A stretch of DNA of 64,000 bases from Roseovarius sp. A-2 (GCF_002072155.1 NZ_BDIY01000004.1:1-64000); one strand, 5' to 3'; shown: positions 16,766 through 26,255, numbered from the stretch's first letter. Numbers and translations are program-made. The notes: generated by a model from the sequence alone, not told the origin.

Positions 16766-17772
16766 GGGCACCCGGTTTCTGGTTCACCTCGCCCGAGCGC
16801 CCCGATCCACGCGCGCGGCTGCTGGCCCCTCTGGGCTGGCTCTATGGCCGGATCACCGCGCGTCGCGCGGGCCGCGCGCCCGACTGGCGCGCCCCTGTGC
16901 CGGTCATCTGCGTCGGCAACCTGAATGCGGGCGGCACCGGCAAGACCCCGACCGTGCAGGCGCTGGTCAGCCTGTTGCAGAACCGCGGGCACACGCCGGT
17001 AATCCTGTCGCGCGGTCACGGCGGGCGATTGAGCGGGCCGGTGGCGGTTGACCCGGCATACCATACGGATACGGATGTTGGTGATGAACCGCTGCTTGCC
17101 GCCGCCTTCGCCCCGACATGGATCGCCCGCGACCGTGCGGCGGGGGCGCGCGCAATCATGGCGCAGGCGCAGGCCAGTAGCGAACGGATCGACTGCATCG
17201 TGATGGATGACGGCCACCAGAACCCTCATCTTTTCAAGGATCTGTCGCTGATCGTGGTGGATGCGGTCAAAGGCTTCGGCAACGGGCATTGCATCCCTGC
17301 GGGGCCATTGCGCGAGCCTGTTCCAGGGGGCCTGAAGCGCGCCGACCTTCTGCTGTCCATTGGGCCACAGGCGGCGCAGAAGGCCTTTCAAGTCGAATGG
17401 GGCAACCTGATTAACTCGCCAAACATACGCTCGCGTATTGAGCCATTGCAGACCGGTATGGACTGGCGCGGCGCGCGGCTGCTGGCCTTCGCCGGGATCG
17501 GACATCCCGAGAAATTCTTCGCCACATTGCAAGGCCTCGGGGCCGATCTGGTGCGCAGCGAAGCGCTGGAGGATCACCAGCCGCTGACCCCCGCGCTGAT
17601 GGCCCGTCTGGCGCGCGAAGCACAACTGCTTGGCGCGCAGCTGGTGACCACGGAAAAGGACGCAGTGCGCCTGCCGCCAGAGTTTCGACGCAAGGTGCTG
17701 AGTCTTCCGGTGCGATTACGGATCATGGACAGTGCCCCGCTCGACGCGGCACTCCGCCGCGTCGGGCTGTGA
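16762..17772 (+). CDS. lpxK: Tetraacyldisaccharide 4'-kinase LpxK
   Basis: A 336-residue inner-membrane-associated kinase that phosphorylates the 4' position of the lipid A disaccharide. The Walker A-like loop [13 protein letters not shown] (51-63) and the DDGHQNP motif, specific to LpxK, are intact. Length is normal. An N-terminal hydrophobic stretch ([11 protein letters not shown]) is the membrane contact. It is translationally coupled to waaA upstream. Confidence 0.96.
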   Translation: MRAPGFWFTSPERPDPRARLLAPLGWLYGRITARRAGRAPDWRAPVPVICVGNLNAGGTGKTPTVQALVSLLQNRGHTPVILSRGHGGRLSGPVAVDPAYHTDTDVGDEPLLAAAFAPTWIARDRAAGARAIMAQAQASSERIDCIVMDDGHQNPHLFKDLSLIVVDAVKGFGNGHCIPAGPLREPVPGGLKRADLLLSIGPQAAQKAFQVEWGNLINSPNIRSRIEPLQTGMDWRGARLLAFAGIGHPEKFFATLQGLGADLVRSEALEDHQPLTPALMARLAREAQLLGAQLVTTEKDAVRLPPEFRRKVLSLPVRLRIMDSAPLDAALRRVGL

Positions 17773-17781
17773 CAACCGGCG

Positions 17782-18387
17782 TCACTCGGCCAGCTTTTCC
17801 TCAATGATGGCCTTGAGATCGTCATAGGCCATGTTGGAATATTTCTGCTCGTTGATGATCAGCGTAGGCGTCGAATTCACCTCATGCGACTCGGCGTTCT
17901 CCTGGTACCACGCAACCAGCGCCTTGGCCTTCGTCTCGTCGTTCAGGCAGGCGTCGAGCGCGTCCGGCTCGATCCCCGCGACCTTGCCGATCCGGCGCAG
18001 GTTGTCGGCGATCTCGCCGGGCTGGCCATTGGTCCATTCACGCTGCTGCTCATAGAGCATGTCGGAGATGCCAAAGAACTTCTCTTCCCCGCCGCAGCGC
18101 GCCACCATCGAGGCCCAGAGACCGAACCGGTCGAAATAGACATCGCGATAGATGAAATGCACGTTGTCTGTGTCGATATAGTCGGCCTTCAACTCCTTGA
18201 GCGGACCCTTGTGGAAATTGGCGCAATGCGGACAGGTAAACGAGGCATATTCGATAATCGTCACCTTGGCATCCGCCGGGCCCATCGTCATTTCGGTGAT
18301 CTTCGAGGTATCGGCGTCCTGCGCCTGAACGGGGCCTGCAAGCATGGCAAGGGCCAACGCCCCGGTTGCGATCAGTTGTTTCATCAT
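17782..18387 (-). CDS. DsbA family thiol-disulfide oxidoreductase
   Basis: A 201-residue exported thioredoxin-fold protein. Residues 1-22 are a signal peptide ending in VQA. The redox site is Cys52-Pro-His-Cys55 (SFTCPHCANFH), the classic oxidase-type dipeptide. The cis-Pro loop is NSTPTLIIN near the C-terminus. It is expected to form disulfides in periplasmic proteins. Two consecutive ATGs begin the frame, and the second is slightly better placed after AAGGTGAG. It is convergent with lpxK and lies downstream of the DUF721 gene. Confidence 0.92.
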   Translation of the reverse strand: MMKQLIATGALALAMLAGPVQAQDADTSKITEMTMGPADAKVTIIEYASFTCPHCANFHKGPLKELKADYIDTDNVHFIYRDVYFDRFGLWASMVARCGGEEKFFGISDMLYEQQREWTNGQPGEIADNLRRIGKVAGIEPDALDACLNDETKAKALVAWYQENAESHEVNSTPTLIINEQKYSNMAYDDLKAIIEEKLAE

Positions 18388-18411
18388 CTCACCTTTGTCT
18401 GTTCGAAAAGT

Positions 18412-18921
18412 TCAGCGTTGCGATCTGCTTAATACGTTGCGCGCGAGGGATTCCAGCGCCATACGCAACCCGTCATCACTCACCGGCGCGGCCAGTTCAG
18501 TAGCGGCGCGGGTGGTTTCCGGGGCGGGGGCAACCGGGGCCTTGGCCGGGGCGCGGTGATTGAAATCGACCTGCCCGTCGGCAAACCCGGTGGGGGCGGT
18601 CTGGGTGATGCGGATGCGCGAGATGGCATTGTAGCCGTAGACGGCGTTGACGCGTGTGCGCAGCTGTTCCTTTTGCATTTCCAGCATCGGGGCCTGTGCG
18701 CCGGTGGTCAGAATGGTCAGCGTCGCCCCCATCCCCTGGCGGGCATAGGACACCTCGATAGGCCGGGCAACAGCGGCGATATCCTCGCCCGCGATCTCGG
18801 CCCAGTGGGTCAGCAGGCGAGATTGCGCGAATCCCCGCGTTTCTGAGGCACGGCGAATGCTGGGCTGGAGCAGCGCCGAGGTGCGCTTGAACCCGTATGT
18901 CGTCTGCTTTCGGCTGGCCAT
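18412..18921 (-). CDS. DUF721 (DciA-like) domain protein
   Basis: A 169-residue protein with a DUF721 domain in residues 10-115. The pattern RLLTHWAEIAGEDIAAVARPIEV, then a strand TLTILTTGAQAPMLEMQKEQLRTRVNAVYG, is typical. In other bacteria DUF721 proteins include DciA, which helps load the DnaB helicase. The C-terminal third is an Ala/Pro-rich linker with a short amphipathic end. The start at 18921 follows GAGGAGG. It is divergent from mutY across about 80 bases. Function as DciA is inferred. Confidence 0.82.
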   Translation of the reverse strand: MASRKQTTYGFKRTSALLQPSIRRASETRGFAQSRLLTHWAEIAGEDIAAVARPIEVSYARQGMGATLTILTTGAQAPMLEMQKEQLRTRVNAVYGYNAISRIRITQTAPTGFADGQVDFNHRAPAKAPVAPAPETTRAATELAAPVSDDGLRMALESLARNVLSRSQR

Positions 18922-19002
18922 GCTTGGCACCCTCCTCATCGGCGCTAATCTATGCCATGTGAGCCGGGATGCCAGACCTGATTGAGAGATGGGTAATAAA
19001 CT

Positions 19003-20064
19003 ATGCGTTATGCCGCCGATCCGCATGACTTGCTGCGCTGGTATGACGCCCATGCCCGCGACCTGCCGTGGCGCGTGTCGCCCGCCGACCGCGCTGCAGG
19101 CGTGCACCCCGACCCCTATCGCGTCTGGCTGAGCGAGGTGATGCTGCAACAGACCACGGTGGCCGCCGTGCGCGCCTATTTCGAGCGGTTCACCACGCTC
19201 TGGCCCACCGTGACCGATCTGGCAGCGGCGCCCGACGCGCAGGTGATGGGCGAATGGGCTGGGCTTGGCTACTACGCTCGTGCCCGGAACCTGCTGAAAT
19301 GCGCGCGGGTGGTCGCGGCTGAGCATGACGGCCTCTTTCCCGGCACCCGCACCGGGCTGATGGACCTGCCGGGCATCGGCCCCTACACGGCGGCGGCCGT
19401 CGCCGCAATCGCCTTCGACCGATCCGAGGTCGTGGTCGATGGTAATGTCGAGCGGGTTATGGCCCGGCTGCACGACATCCACACACCCCTGCCCAAGGCC
19501 AAGCCGGAACTGACCGCAGCGGCGGCGGCGCTGACGCCCGAATCGCGCCCCGGCGATTACGCGCAGGCGGTGATGGATCTCGGCGCGACGATCTGCACAC
19601 CGAAATCGCCGGCCTGCGGCATCTGCCCGTGGATGGCTTCCTGTGCGGCACGCCGCGCGGGCACCGCGGCAGACCTGCCCCGCAAGACGCCAAAGAAGCC
19701 CAAACCGGTGCGTCTGGGCTATGCCTATGTCGCCCGGCGCAGCGATGGTGCCTGGCTGCTCGAGGAGCGGCCCGACAGCGGCCTTCTGGGCGGCATGCTG
19801 GGCTGGCCCGGCAGCGACTGGAACGACGCCCCCGCGCCCGCGCCCCCCATGCAGGCCGACTGGCGCATGATCGACGCCGAGGCGCGCCACACCTTCACCC
19901 ATTTTCACCTGCGATTGAGGATTCTCGTGGCAGAGGTGTCGCCGCACGACATGCCGGAACGCGGCACCTTCCACCCGCACCACAGCTTTCGCCCCGCGCA
20001 CCTGCCCACCGTGATGCGCAAGGTATTCGATCTTGCGCAGGGGGCATTTGCAGATACAATCTGA
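19003..20064 (+). CDS. mutY: MutY, A/G-specific adenine DNA glycosylase
   Basis: A 353-residue base-excision repair enzyme that removes adenine opposite 8-oxoguanine. The catalytic Glu45 lies in SEVMLQQT, the helix-hairpin-helix is LPGIGPYTAAAVAAIAF with the Asp of VVDGNVERV, and the [4Fe-4S] cysteines have the usual C-x6-C-x2-C-x5-C spacing in the segment starting CTPKSPAC. The C-terminal NUDIX-like domain (about 235-350) reads the 8-oxoG. Full length. Confidence 0.97.
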   Translation: MRYAADPHDLLRWYDAHARDLPWRVSPADRAAGVHPDPYRVWLSEVMLQQTTVAAVRAYFERFTTLWPTVTDLAAAPDAQVMGEWAGLGYYARARNLLKCARVVAAEHDGLFPGTRTGLMDLPGIGPYTAAAVAAIAFDRSEVVVDGNVERVMARLHDIHTPLPKAKPELTAAAAALTPESRPGDYAQAVMDLGATICTPKSPACGICPWMASCAARRAGTAADLPRKTPKKPKPVRLGYAYVARRSDGAWLLEERPDSGLLGGMLGWPGSDWNDAPAPAPPMQADWRMIDAEARHTFTHFHLRLRILVAEVSPHDMPERGTFHPHHSFRPAHLPTVMRKVFDLAQGAFADTI

Positions 20065-20095
20065 ACCAAACGGGACAGCCAGATAGAGGTGCTGA

Positions 20096-21235
20096 ATGAT
20101 CCCCGCCCCGCAGGTCGCCCGGTTCAGCCGGGCCATGCCGTTCTGGATGTCGCTGCTGCTCATACCCGTGGCGGTTCTCGGGGCGCTACACGGCGGTTGG
20201 ACGGTGATTCTGCTGCCCGTGGCGACGTGGTATTTCTTCTCGATCCTCGATGCCTTCCTCGGCCTTTACACCGAGAACGCCGATCTCGACACATCCGAGG
20301 GTCAGCTACGCTGGTACAGGGCGATCACGCTGATCTGGGCCCCGCTGCAATTCGCGCTGCTCTTCTGGATGATCTGGTACGTGACCGGGCCCGGCGACGC
20401 GCATCTGTCGGCGCTGGAAACCATCGTGCTGTTTTTCGGCGTCGGGGTGATCACCGGCACGGTGGGGATCAATTACAGCCACGAGTTGATGCACCAAAAG
20501 GACCGGGGTGAGCGGTTCTTGGGCGACCTGCTCCTGGCGATGGTGCTCTATTCGCATTTTCGCTCGGAACATCTTCAAGTCCATCACCGCCATGTAGGTA
20601 CTCCGCGCGACCCGGTCACGGCGCGCTATAACGAGGGGTTTCACCGCTTCTTTCCGCGCGTGCTCAGGGGCAGCTTCTTGTCCGCCTTCCGCGCCGAGCG
20701 CGACATGCTCGCGCGCAAGGGCCGACCCTGGCACGATCTGAAAAACCCGTTCTTTCGCTATTGGGCCTTGCAGGGCTTCATGGCGTTGCTGGCCATTCTG
20801 CTCGGCGGCTGGACCGGGCTCGCGCTCTTTATCTGGCAGGCCTTCGTCGCCATCTGGCAGCTGGAACTGGTCAACTACATCGAGCATTACGGGCTGACCC
20901 GCAAACATCTGGGCGATGGCAAGTACGAGCACGTCCAGCCGCGCCATAGCTGGAACGCGGCGCACAAGGCGTCGAACTGGCTACTGATTAACCTGCAACG
21001 TCATTCCGACCACCATTACAAGCCCGACCGCCGCTTTCCGCTGTTGCAGAATTATACCGAGGCGGACGCCCCGCAACTGCCCTATGGCTATCCACTGATG
21101 ACCATGGCGGCGATGGTGCCGCCCATCTGGCGGCGGGTAATGAACCCACGCGTGCGCCGCTGGCGGCGGACCTATTACCCCGAAATCACCGACTGGCAGC
21201 CCTATAACAAGGCGCGCAACCCGTTGCCGCGCTAG
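20096..21235 (+). CDS. alkB: AlkB-type alkane 1-monooxygenase
   Basis: A 379-residue integral membrane di-iron hydroxylase. All family histidine boxes are present: HELMHQ (129-134), EHLQVHHRHV (158-167), the AlkB hallmark NYIEHYGL, and LQRHSDHHYKP, followed by the APQLPYGYP segment. It hydroxylates the terminal carbon of medium-chain alkanes using electrons from rubredoxin. No rubredoxin gene or AlkB regulator lies in this window, so partners must be elsewhere. It starts 31 bases after mutY and may be read with it. Confidence 0.95.
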   Translation: MIPAPQVARFSRAMPFWMSLLLIPVAVLGALHGGWTVILLPVATWYFFSILDAFLGLYTENADLDTSEGQLRWYRAITLIWAPLQFALLFWMIWYVTGPGDAHLSALETIVLFFGVGVITGTVGINYSHELMHQKDRGERFLGDLLLAMVLYSHFRSEHLQVHHRHVGTPRDPVTARYNEGFHRFFPRVLRGSFLSAFRAERDMLARKGRPWHDLKNPFFRYWALQGFMALLAILLGGWTGLALFIWQAFVAIWQLELVNYIEHYGLTRKHLGDGKYEHVQPRHSWNAAHKASNWLLINLQRHSDHHYKPDRRFPLLQNYTEADAPQLPYGYPLMTMAAMVPPIWRRVMNPRVRRWRRTYYPEITDWQPYNKARNPLPR

Positions 21236-21290
21236 GCGTGGGCAACGTGTCCGCCAAGCCGCAGCACGCCCGCGCCCCGGCATGGCCCGA

Positions 21291-22151
21291 TCAGTGCGCC
21301 TGCACCGGCAAGCCCATACTGCGCGCGAAGCCCTCGTCGAAGGTGGAGATAACCAGCGCTCGCCACGACACGGCGGTGAAGATCACCACCCCCAGAATCA
21401 CCGCCGCCATGCGCGGCAATTCCGACGGTAGAGCGCGCAAGATCTCGCGGTCCCAAAGCGCGGCCCAGCCATATTTTGCAGGACGCTCCCGACAAGTTCC
21501 AGGGCCATGCTCAACTCTCCGCCGCCAGACGGTCCAGACGGCCCCTTGCTGGCGTCTCGTCCCCGCGATCAACGCAGGCACGTTGCGATCCGACACGGTG
21601 CTTTCGACGAACACCGCCTTGATATCTTGTGCCACCAGTAGGTCACCAAGGTCGCGAATACGCGCCAGACCGGTCTGGCTCTCGGTGGAAATGCCCTGAA
21701 TGCCCTCAACCTCGTAACCATAGGCGCGCCCGAACTAGCCGAACGCGTCATGCGCGGTGACCAGAACGCGAGCAGGGTCTGACACCGAGGCCAGACCGCC
21801 CGCGGCATAAGACCCGAGCGCCGTGATCTCATCCTTGTAGGCCTGCGCGTTGGCCTCGAACAGGGCGCTGTCTTCGGGGCGCAGATCGCTCAGCGCCCGC
21901 GCCGCCCGGTTCACCACCGGCAACCAAAGATCGGGCACCATCCAGACATGCGGATCGAATCGGCCCTCGTAATACTCGTGGCCGATGCGGTCCTCTTGCG
22001 GCATCGCCTTGCCCACGACGCGGGCGGCATCGGCGATCATGCCGGTGGTCGCCACGACCGACAGCTTGCCCGCCTGCGCCTGCGCCCCCCCCCCGGCCCA
22101 GAGTGCGGCCCCGGCGGCAAGGCTCAGAACATGACAGCGATGGATCGCCAT
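21291..22151 (-). pseudogene. Decayed manganese/zinc ABC transporter locus (sitA 5' part fused to a permease 3' part)
   Basis: The 5' part encodes the start of a metal-binding lipoprotein-like SBP (SitA/ZnuA type): a signal peptide, HEYYEGRFDPHVWM with the metal His, and VTAHDAFG. The frame stops there with TAG at 21735-21737, then resumes in the same frame as FGRAYGYEVEGIQGIS to VESTVSDRNVPALIAG, which is ordinary SitA. Beyond that the frame passes into a segment (LVISTFDEGFARSMGLP) typical of the sitC/sitD permease, followed by a stop. So a nonsense change plus a deletion of the rest of sitA, the ATPase gene and most of the permeases are evident. A C10 tract lies at 22085-22094. The locus should be non-functional. 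Confidence 0.85.
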
Positions 22152-22216
22152 TCGGTTCCTCCATCGGCTGAAACTGCGATTGGATATGAGAGTGACTCGC
22201 AGAATAGTCAGGAAGA

Positions 22217-22233
22217 TTGCAACTCATTCTCAA
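22217..22233. promoter_or_regulatory. Candidate Fur-family (Mur-like) operator upstream of the sit remnant
   Basis: TTGCAACTCATTCTCAA is an imperfect 17-base inverted repeat (TTG-x-x-A-x-T-x-A-x-T-x-x-CAA). It lies 66-82 bases upstream of the sitA remnant start. Manganese/iron uptake genes of Rhodobacteraceae are commonly controlled by the Fur-family repressor Mur, so a relic operator is plausible. The match to a formal Mur motif could not be scored. Confidence 0.4.
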
Positions 22234-22365
22234 GATAGATGGGGAACATAACATAATCCGAAGAAAGCGTGTTCGAGCCGCCCCCACTAAACTCTCGACG
22301 CAGGCGCGCGGGCTGGTCTAGTCTCGACCTGTCACATTTTGGGTTTCTGGGGAGAAACGGATAAC

Positions 22366-23325
22366 ATGCTGGCCTTGATCATCAGGCGTCTGGCCCTTGG
22401 GCTGGTCACGGTCTGGCTTGTGTCCGTGATCATCTTTCTGGGGGTCGAGGCGCTGCCGGGGGATGCCTGCACCGCCATTCTAGAGCGCGATGCCCATGGC
22501 GAAGCGCTGGAAAAGTGCCGCGAGATCATGGGGCTGACCACACCGGCCTTTGCCCGATACATGGAGTGGTCGGCGGGCCTTCTGACCGGCGATCTCGGCG
22601 TTTCCGCCAACGGGCAGGAGCGGATCGCGGAACTGGTGGGCTACCGGCTGCGCAACTCACTGCTGCTGGCGGCGGGGGCGCTAGGCGTTGGTATTCCGCT
22701 CTCGATCCTTCTCGGCGTGGTAGCGGGGCTCTGTCGTGACCGCTGGCCGGATCTGCTGTTTTCCACCGGCGCGATCCTGGCCATGACGATCCCGGAATTC
22801 GTCGCCGCCACGATCCTGATCCTGATCTTCGCCATCTGGCTTGGATGGGTACCCGCCATCGTGCTGACCCCGGCCGATGCACCGCCGCTCGAGTTCTTCC
22901 CGGAGTTCATCCTTGCCTCGACCGTTCTGACCATGTTGATGATCGCTCATATCATGCGCATGGTGCGCGCCTCGATGATCGAGGTGATGGCGGGCGATTA
23001 CGTTCAGATGGCCACGCTCAAGGGCGTGCCGCATTGGCGTATCGTGTTTCGGCACGCGCTGCCCAATGCCTTGCTGCCCGCGATCAACGTAATCGCACTC
23101 ACAGTCGCGTGGCTTCTGGGCGGGGTGGTGGTGGTAGAGGTGGTGTTCAACTATCCCGGCCTCGGGCGGCTGCTGGTCGATGCCATTTCCGACCGCGATC
23201 TGCCGGTGGTGCAGGCGATCACGATGATCGTGGCGATCACCTATGTTGGGGTCAACCTTGTGGCCGATATCCTCAGCCTCGCGCTCAACCCGCGCCTGCG
23301 CAGCCATCAGGCAAGGCGCACATGA
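22366..23325 (+). CDS. Peptide-type ABC transporter permease (DppB-like), system 1
   Basis: A 319-residue inner-membrane permease of the binding-protein-dependent type 1 family. It has an N-terminal helix, a periplasmic loop (LPGDACTAILERD) and five further helices. The EAA-like ATPase contact loop is GDYVQMATLKGVPHWRIVFRHALPNAL, and the GLGRLLVDAISDRDLPVVQ signature identifies the DppB branch. The ATG at 22366 follows GGGGAG. Its stop overlaps the next permease start (ATGA). No binding-protein gene is adjacent. Confidence 0.92.
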   Translation: MLALIIRRLALGLVTVWLVSVIIFLGVEALPGDACTAILERDAHGEALEKCREIMGLTTPAFARYMEWSAGLLTGDLGVSANGQERIAELVGYRLRNSLLLAAGALGVGIPLSILLGVVAGLCRDRWPDLLFSTGAILAMTIPEFVAATILILIFAIWLGWVPAIVLTPADAPPLEFFPEFILASTVLTMLMIAHIMRMVRASMIEVMAGDYVQMATLKGVPHWRIVFRHALPNALLPAINVIALTVAWLLGGVVVVEVVFNYPGLGRLLVDAISDRDLPVVQAITMIVAITYVGVNLVADILSLALNPRLRSHQARRT

Positions 23326-24200
23326 GCACCGCCCCCCCTGCCCCACGCGGTCCGCGCAGCGTCGAGGTGCTGCGCGCCATGATAGCGCGGCCCTCGGGCG
23401 CGATCGGGCTGACGCTGGTGGGGCTGCATCTTCTGATGGCAGTTCTGAGCCCTTGGATTGTACCTTACGACTACAAGGCGATGGATGCGACAATCACACT
23501 GGCGGGGCCGTCGCCTGCGCATTGGCTCGGCACTGACCATCTGGGGCGCGATGTCCTGACACGGATGATGCTGGGCGGGCGCGAGGCGCTGCTGGTTACC
23601 GGCACGGCGACACCTGTCGCCCTGATCTGGGGCGGGCTTCTGGGGGTGTACCTCGGCCTCAAGGGCGGCTGGCGTGACGAGGTGGCAATGCGCCTGGTCG
23701 ATGCGTTCCTCGCCCTGCCGGGCATCCTGCCGCTCCTGGTGCTGATCACCGTCTTCGGCAGCGGCGGCGAGGTGTTGATGCCGACGCTTGCGTTTTTCTT
23801 CGGCATCCCGGTGATCCGCGTGGCGCGCGCGGCCGCGCATGAGGTGGTGGCGCGAGATTTCGTCTCGGCGGCGCGGGCACGCGGGCACCACCCGCTCGAT
23901 ATCGTTCGGCGCGAGTTGTTGCCCAACGTGACAGATACATTACTGGTCGAAGGCGCGATGCGGTGGTCGTGGATGCTCCTTGGTTTCTCGGCGCTGTCCT
24001 TCCTCGGCTTCGGCGTCTCGCCGCCGAAACCCGACTGGGGGCTGATGATCTCGGATGCGCGGGTCTACATGTCGCTGGCCCCTCTGGGGGTGATCGCGCC
24101 GGTCATCGCCCTCTCGACCCTGATCATCGGGATCAATCTCAGCGCCGATGCGCTGGCCAAGACGCTTGGCCTCGATCGCAGCCGCAAGGCGGTGATCTGA
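23322..24200 (+). CDS. Peptide-type ABC transporter permease (DppC-like), system 1
   Basis: A 292-residue permease of the DppC branch, recognised by the N-terminal helix followed by HWLGTDHLGRDVLTRMMLGGR and the cytoplasmic EAA-like loop around RDFVSAARARGHHPLDIVRRELLPN. It forms the heterodimeric channel with the preceding DppB-like protein. The gene overlaps its upstream neighbour by four bases and precedes the ATPase gene by one base, so the three form one operon. Confidence 0.92.
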   Translation: MSTAPPAPRGPRSVEVLRAMIARPSGAIGLTLVGLHLLMAVLSPWIVPYDYKAMDATITLAGPSPAHWLGTDHLGRDVLTRMMLGGREALLVTGTATPVALIWGGLLGVYLGLKGGWRDEVAMRLVDAFLALPGILPLLVLITVFGSGGEVLMPTLAFFFGIPVIRVARAAAHEVVARDFVSAARARGHHPLDIVRRELLPNVTDTLLVEGAMRWSWMLLGFSALSFLGFGVSPPKPDWGLMISDARVYMSLAPLGVIAPVIALSTLIIGINLSADALAKTLGLDRSRKAVI

Positions 24201-24201
24201 G

Positions 24202-26244
24202 ATGGCAGGCACCCCGCCCCTGATCGACATCCGCAAGCTTTGCGTGGGGTTTCGCGGGCGCGCGGGCGCGATCCTGCCGGTGCTGCACGAGGTCGATCTG
24301 ACGGTCTGCCGGGGCGAGAGCATCGGCATCGTCGGCGAGAGCGGATCGGGCAAGAGCACGCTGGCGCTGGCGGCCATGGGCTATCTCAAGCATGGGCTGC
24401 AAAAGATATCGGGCGATGTGATCTATGACGGGGCCGAGATGTTCGGGCGCAGCCCGGCGGACCTGGCACGGATCAGAGGTGGCCAGTTGGGGCTGATCCC
24501 GCAGAATTCCGGTCAGGCGCTGACCCCGACGATGCGGATCGGCACGCAGATCCGCGAAGCCCTGCACCTGCATTGCGCCATGTCCGAGGGCGAGCATGCG
24601 ACCCGCGCGCGCGATCTGCTGGCGCAGGTGCGCCTGCCCGACCCCGAGGCGATCCTGCGCCGCTACCCGCATGAGCTGTCGGGCGGGCAGCAACAGCGGG
24701 TGGCGATTGCCATGGCGCTCGCGGGCGAACCCGATGCCCTGCTACTCGACGAGCCCACCACCGGGCTCGATGTCACCACACAGGCCCACATCCTCGAATT
24801 GCTGCGCGAACTGGCACGGGTACGCAACATGGCGATGGTCTATGTCAGCCACGATCTGGGCGTCATCGCGCGGGTCTGCGACCGGGTGCAGGTGCTCTAT
24901 GCCGGCGAGACCGTGCTGGAGGGGCCGACCCGCGCGGTGTTGCGCGAACCGGCGCACCCCTATGCACGCGGGCTTCTGGCCTCGATCCCGCGCCTGGGCG
25001 AGCAAACCTTGCCGCGCGCCCTCGATGGCCGCCCGCCCGGGCCGAACGGGCCGCGCGAAGGCTGTGCCTTCGCTCCGCGCTGCGCGCTGGCCACCCAGGA
25101 CTGCCGCGCCGCCACTCCACCGATGATCGAAGGGGGCGCGGATCAGATGACCCGGTGTCTCTACCCCGATCGGGTGGATGAAATCACCGGCGATCAGGCG
25201 GGCAACGCGCCCCATGGCTGCGCCGAGGGCAGCCCCTGCGCGCTCGATCTGGCGGAGGTATCGATTCGCTATGATCGGCCCGGGCTGTTTGACCGGTTGC
25301 GCGGCGCGCCACGCCCGCCCGCCACGGTGGACGGCATCGACCTGCATCTGCGGCAGGGCGAGACGATCGGCCTTGTCGGCGAATCGGGCAGCGGAAAATC
25401 GACCATTCTCAAGGCGATTGCCGGTCTGCTGCCGCCCGCATCGGGCCAGATCACACTTGGCGACGGCACCGCCCTGCCCGCCGCTGTCGAGACCCGTCGC
25501 CCCGATCAACTGCGCCGCATCCAGATGATCTTTCAAAACCCCGATGACAGCCTCAATCCGCGGCAATCGGTCGGCGAGATCCTCGCGCAACCGCTGCGGC
25601 TCTATTTCGGGCTCAGGGATAAGGCGCTGCGCGACCGCGCGGTGGCACTGCTCGACACCGTGCGCCTCGGCGCGCCGTATCTCGAGCGTCGTCCCGGTCA
25701 GCTCTCGGGTGGCGAGAAACAACGCGTGGCGGTGGCGCGCGCCTTTGCCGCCGGACCCGAGATCGTACTTTGCGACGAGATCACATCAGCGCTCGATGTC
25801 TCGGTGCAGGCCGCCGTACTTGACCTGCTCAACGATCTGAAGGCCGCACACAAGACCGCCTTCGTGTTTGTCAGCCATGACCTGACGGTGGTGCGCGCGC
25901 TGTCGGACCGGGTGGCGGTGCTCTACCAAGGGCGGATCTGCGAGTTCGGCCCGGCGGCGGCGGTCTATGGCGCACCATCGCATCCCTACACGGCGGTGCT
26001 GCTCAATGCGGTGCTGACGCCCGACCCCGACCATGCGCCGCGCCTGATGGCCGAGGATGTCTTGGAACTGTCCCCCCCCGCGCGCGGCTGCCCGTTCCAG
26101 CGGCGTTGCCCGGTGAAATGCGGCACGATCTGCGACACCGATGCACCGCCGGCGCGCGAGACAGGCGACGGGCATGTAATTCGCTGCCACATCCCGCTCG
26201 ATGAGCTATGTGCGAAACAGACGGGCGAACCCCCGAAATCTTGA
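24202..26244 (+). CDS. Fused dual ATP-binding protein (DppD-DppF type), system 1
   Basis: A 680-residue cytoplasmic protein carrying two ABC ATPase domains. Domain 1 has Walker [10 protein letters not shown] (45-53), signature LSGGQQQR near 159 and Walker B LLLDEPTTGLD. Domain 2 has Walker A near 392, signature LSGGEKQR near 500 and Walker B CDEITSALD. Each domain ends with the oligopeptide-type C-terminal Cys cluster (for example CAFAPRC and CPFQRRCPVKC) seen in DppD/DppF. It energises the two upstream permeases. The stop codon lies in the loop of a perfect hairpin. Confidence 0.94.
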   Translation: MAGTPPLIDIRKLCVGFRGRAGAILPVLHEVDLTVCRGESIGIVGESGSGKSTLALAAMGYLKHGLQKISGDVIYDGAEMFGRSPADLARIRGGQLGLIPQNSGQALTPTMRIGTQIREALHLHCAMSEGEHATRARDLLAQVRLPDPEAILRRYPHELSGGQQQRVAIAMALAGEPDALLLDEPTTGLDVTTQAHILELLRELARVRNMAMVYVSHDLGVIARVCDRVQVLYAGETVLEGPTRAVLREPAHPYARGLLASIPRLGEQTLPRALDGRPPGPNGPREGCAFAPRCALATQDCRAATPPMIEGGADQMTRCLYPDRVDEITGDQAGNAPHGCAEGSPCALDLAEVSIRYDRPGLFDRLRGAPRPPATVDGIDLHLRQGETIGLVGESGSGKSTILKAIAGLLPPASGQITLGDGTALPAAVETRRPDQLRRIQMIFQNPDDSLNPRQSVGEILAQPLRLYFGLRDKALRDRAVALLDTVRLGAPYLERRPGQLSGGEKQRVAVARAFAAGPEIVLCDEITSALDVSVQAAVLDLLNDLKAAHKTAFVFVSHDLTVVRALSDRVAVLYQGRICEFGPAAAVYGAPSHPYTAVLLNAVLTPDPDHAPRLMAEDVLELSPPARGCPFQRRCPVKCGTICDTDAPPARETGDGHVIRCHIPLDELCAKQTGEPPKS

Positions 26245-26255
26245 AAAGATTTCGG
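26233..26255 (+). other. Perfect hairpin around the system 1 ATPase stop codon
   Basis: CCGAAATCTT (26233-26242) and AAGATTTCGG (26246-26255) are perfect reverse complements around a 3-base loop, and the TGA stop begins in the last base of the left arm. There is no U-run after it. It may be an RNA-stabilising or Rho-linked 3' hairpin, or a short dispersed element. Confidence 0.55.

Noticed and set aside
18922..20163. A long minus-strand extension upstream of the DUF721 protein, opposite mutY.
   Set aside because: It overlaps mutY in antisense and begins far upstream; the ATG at 18921 with GAGGAGG fits the DUF721 start.
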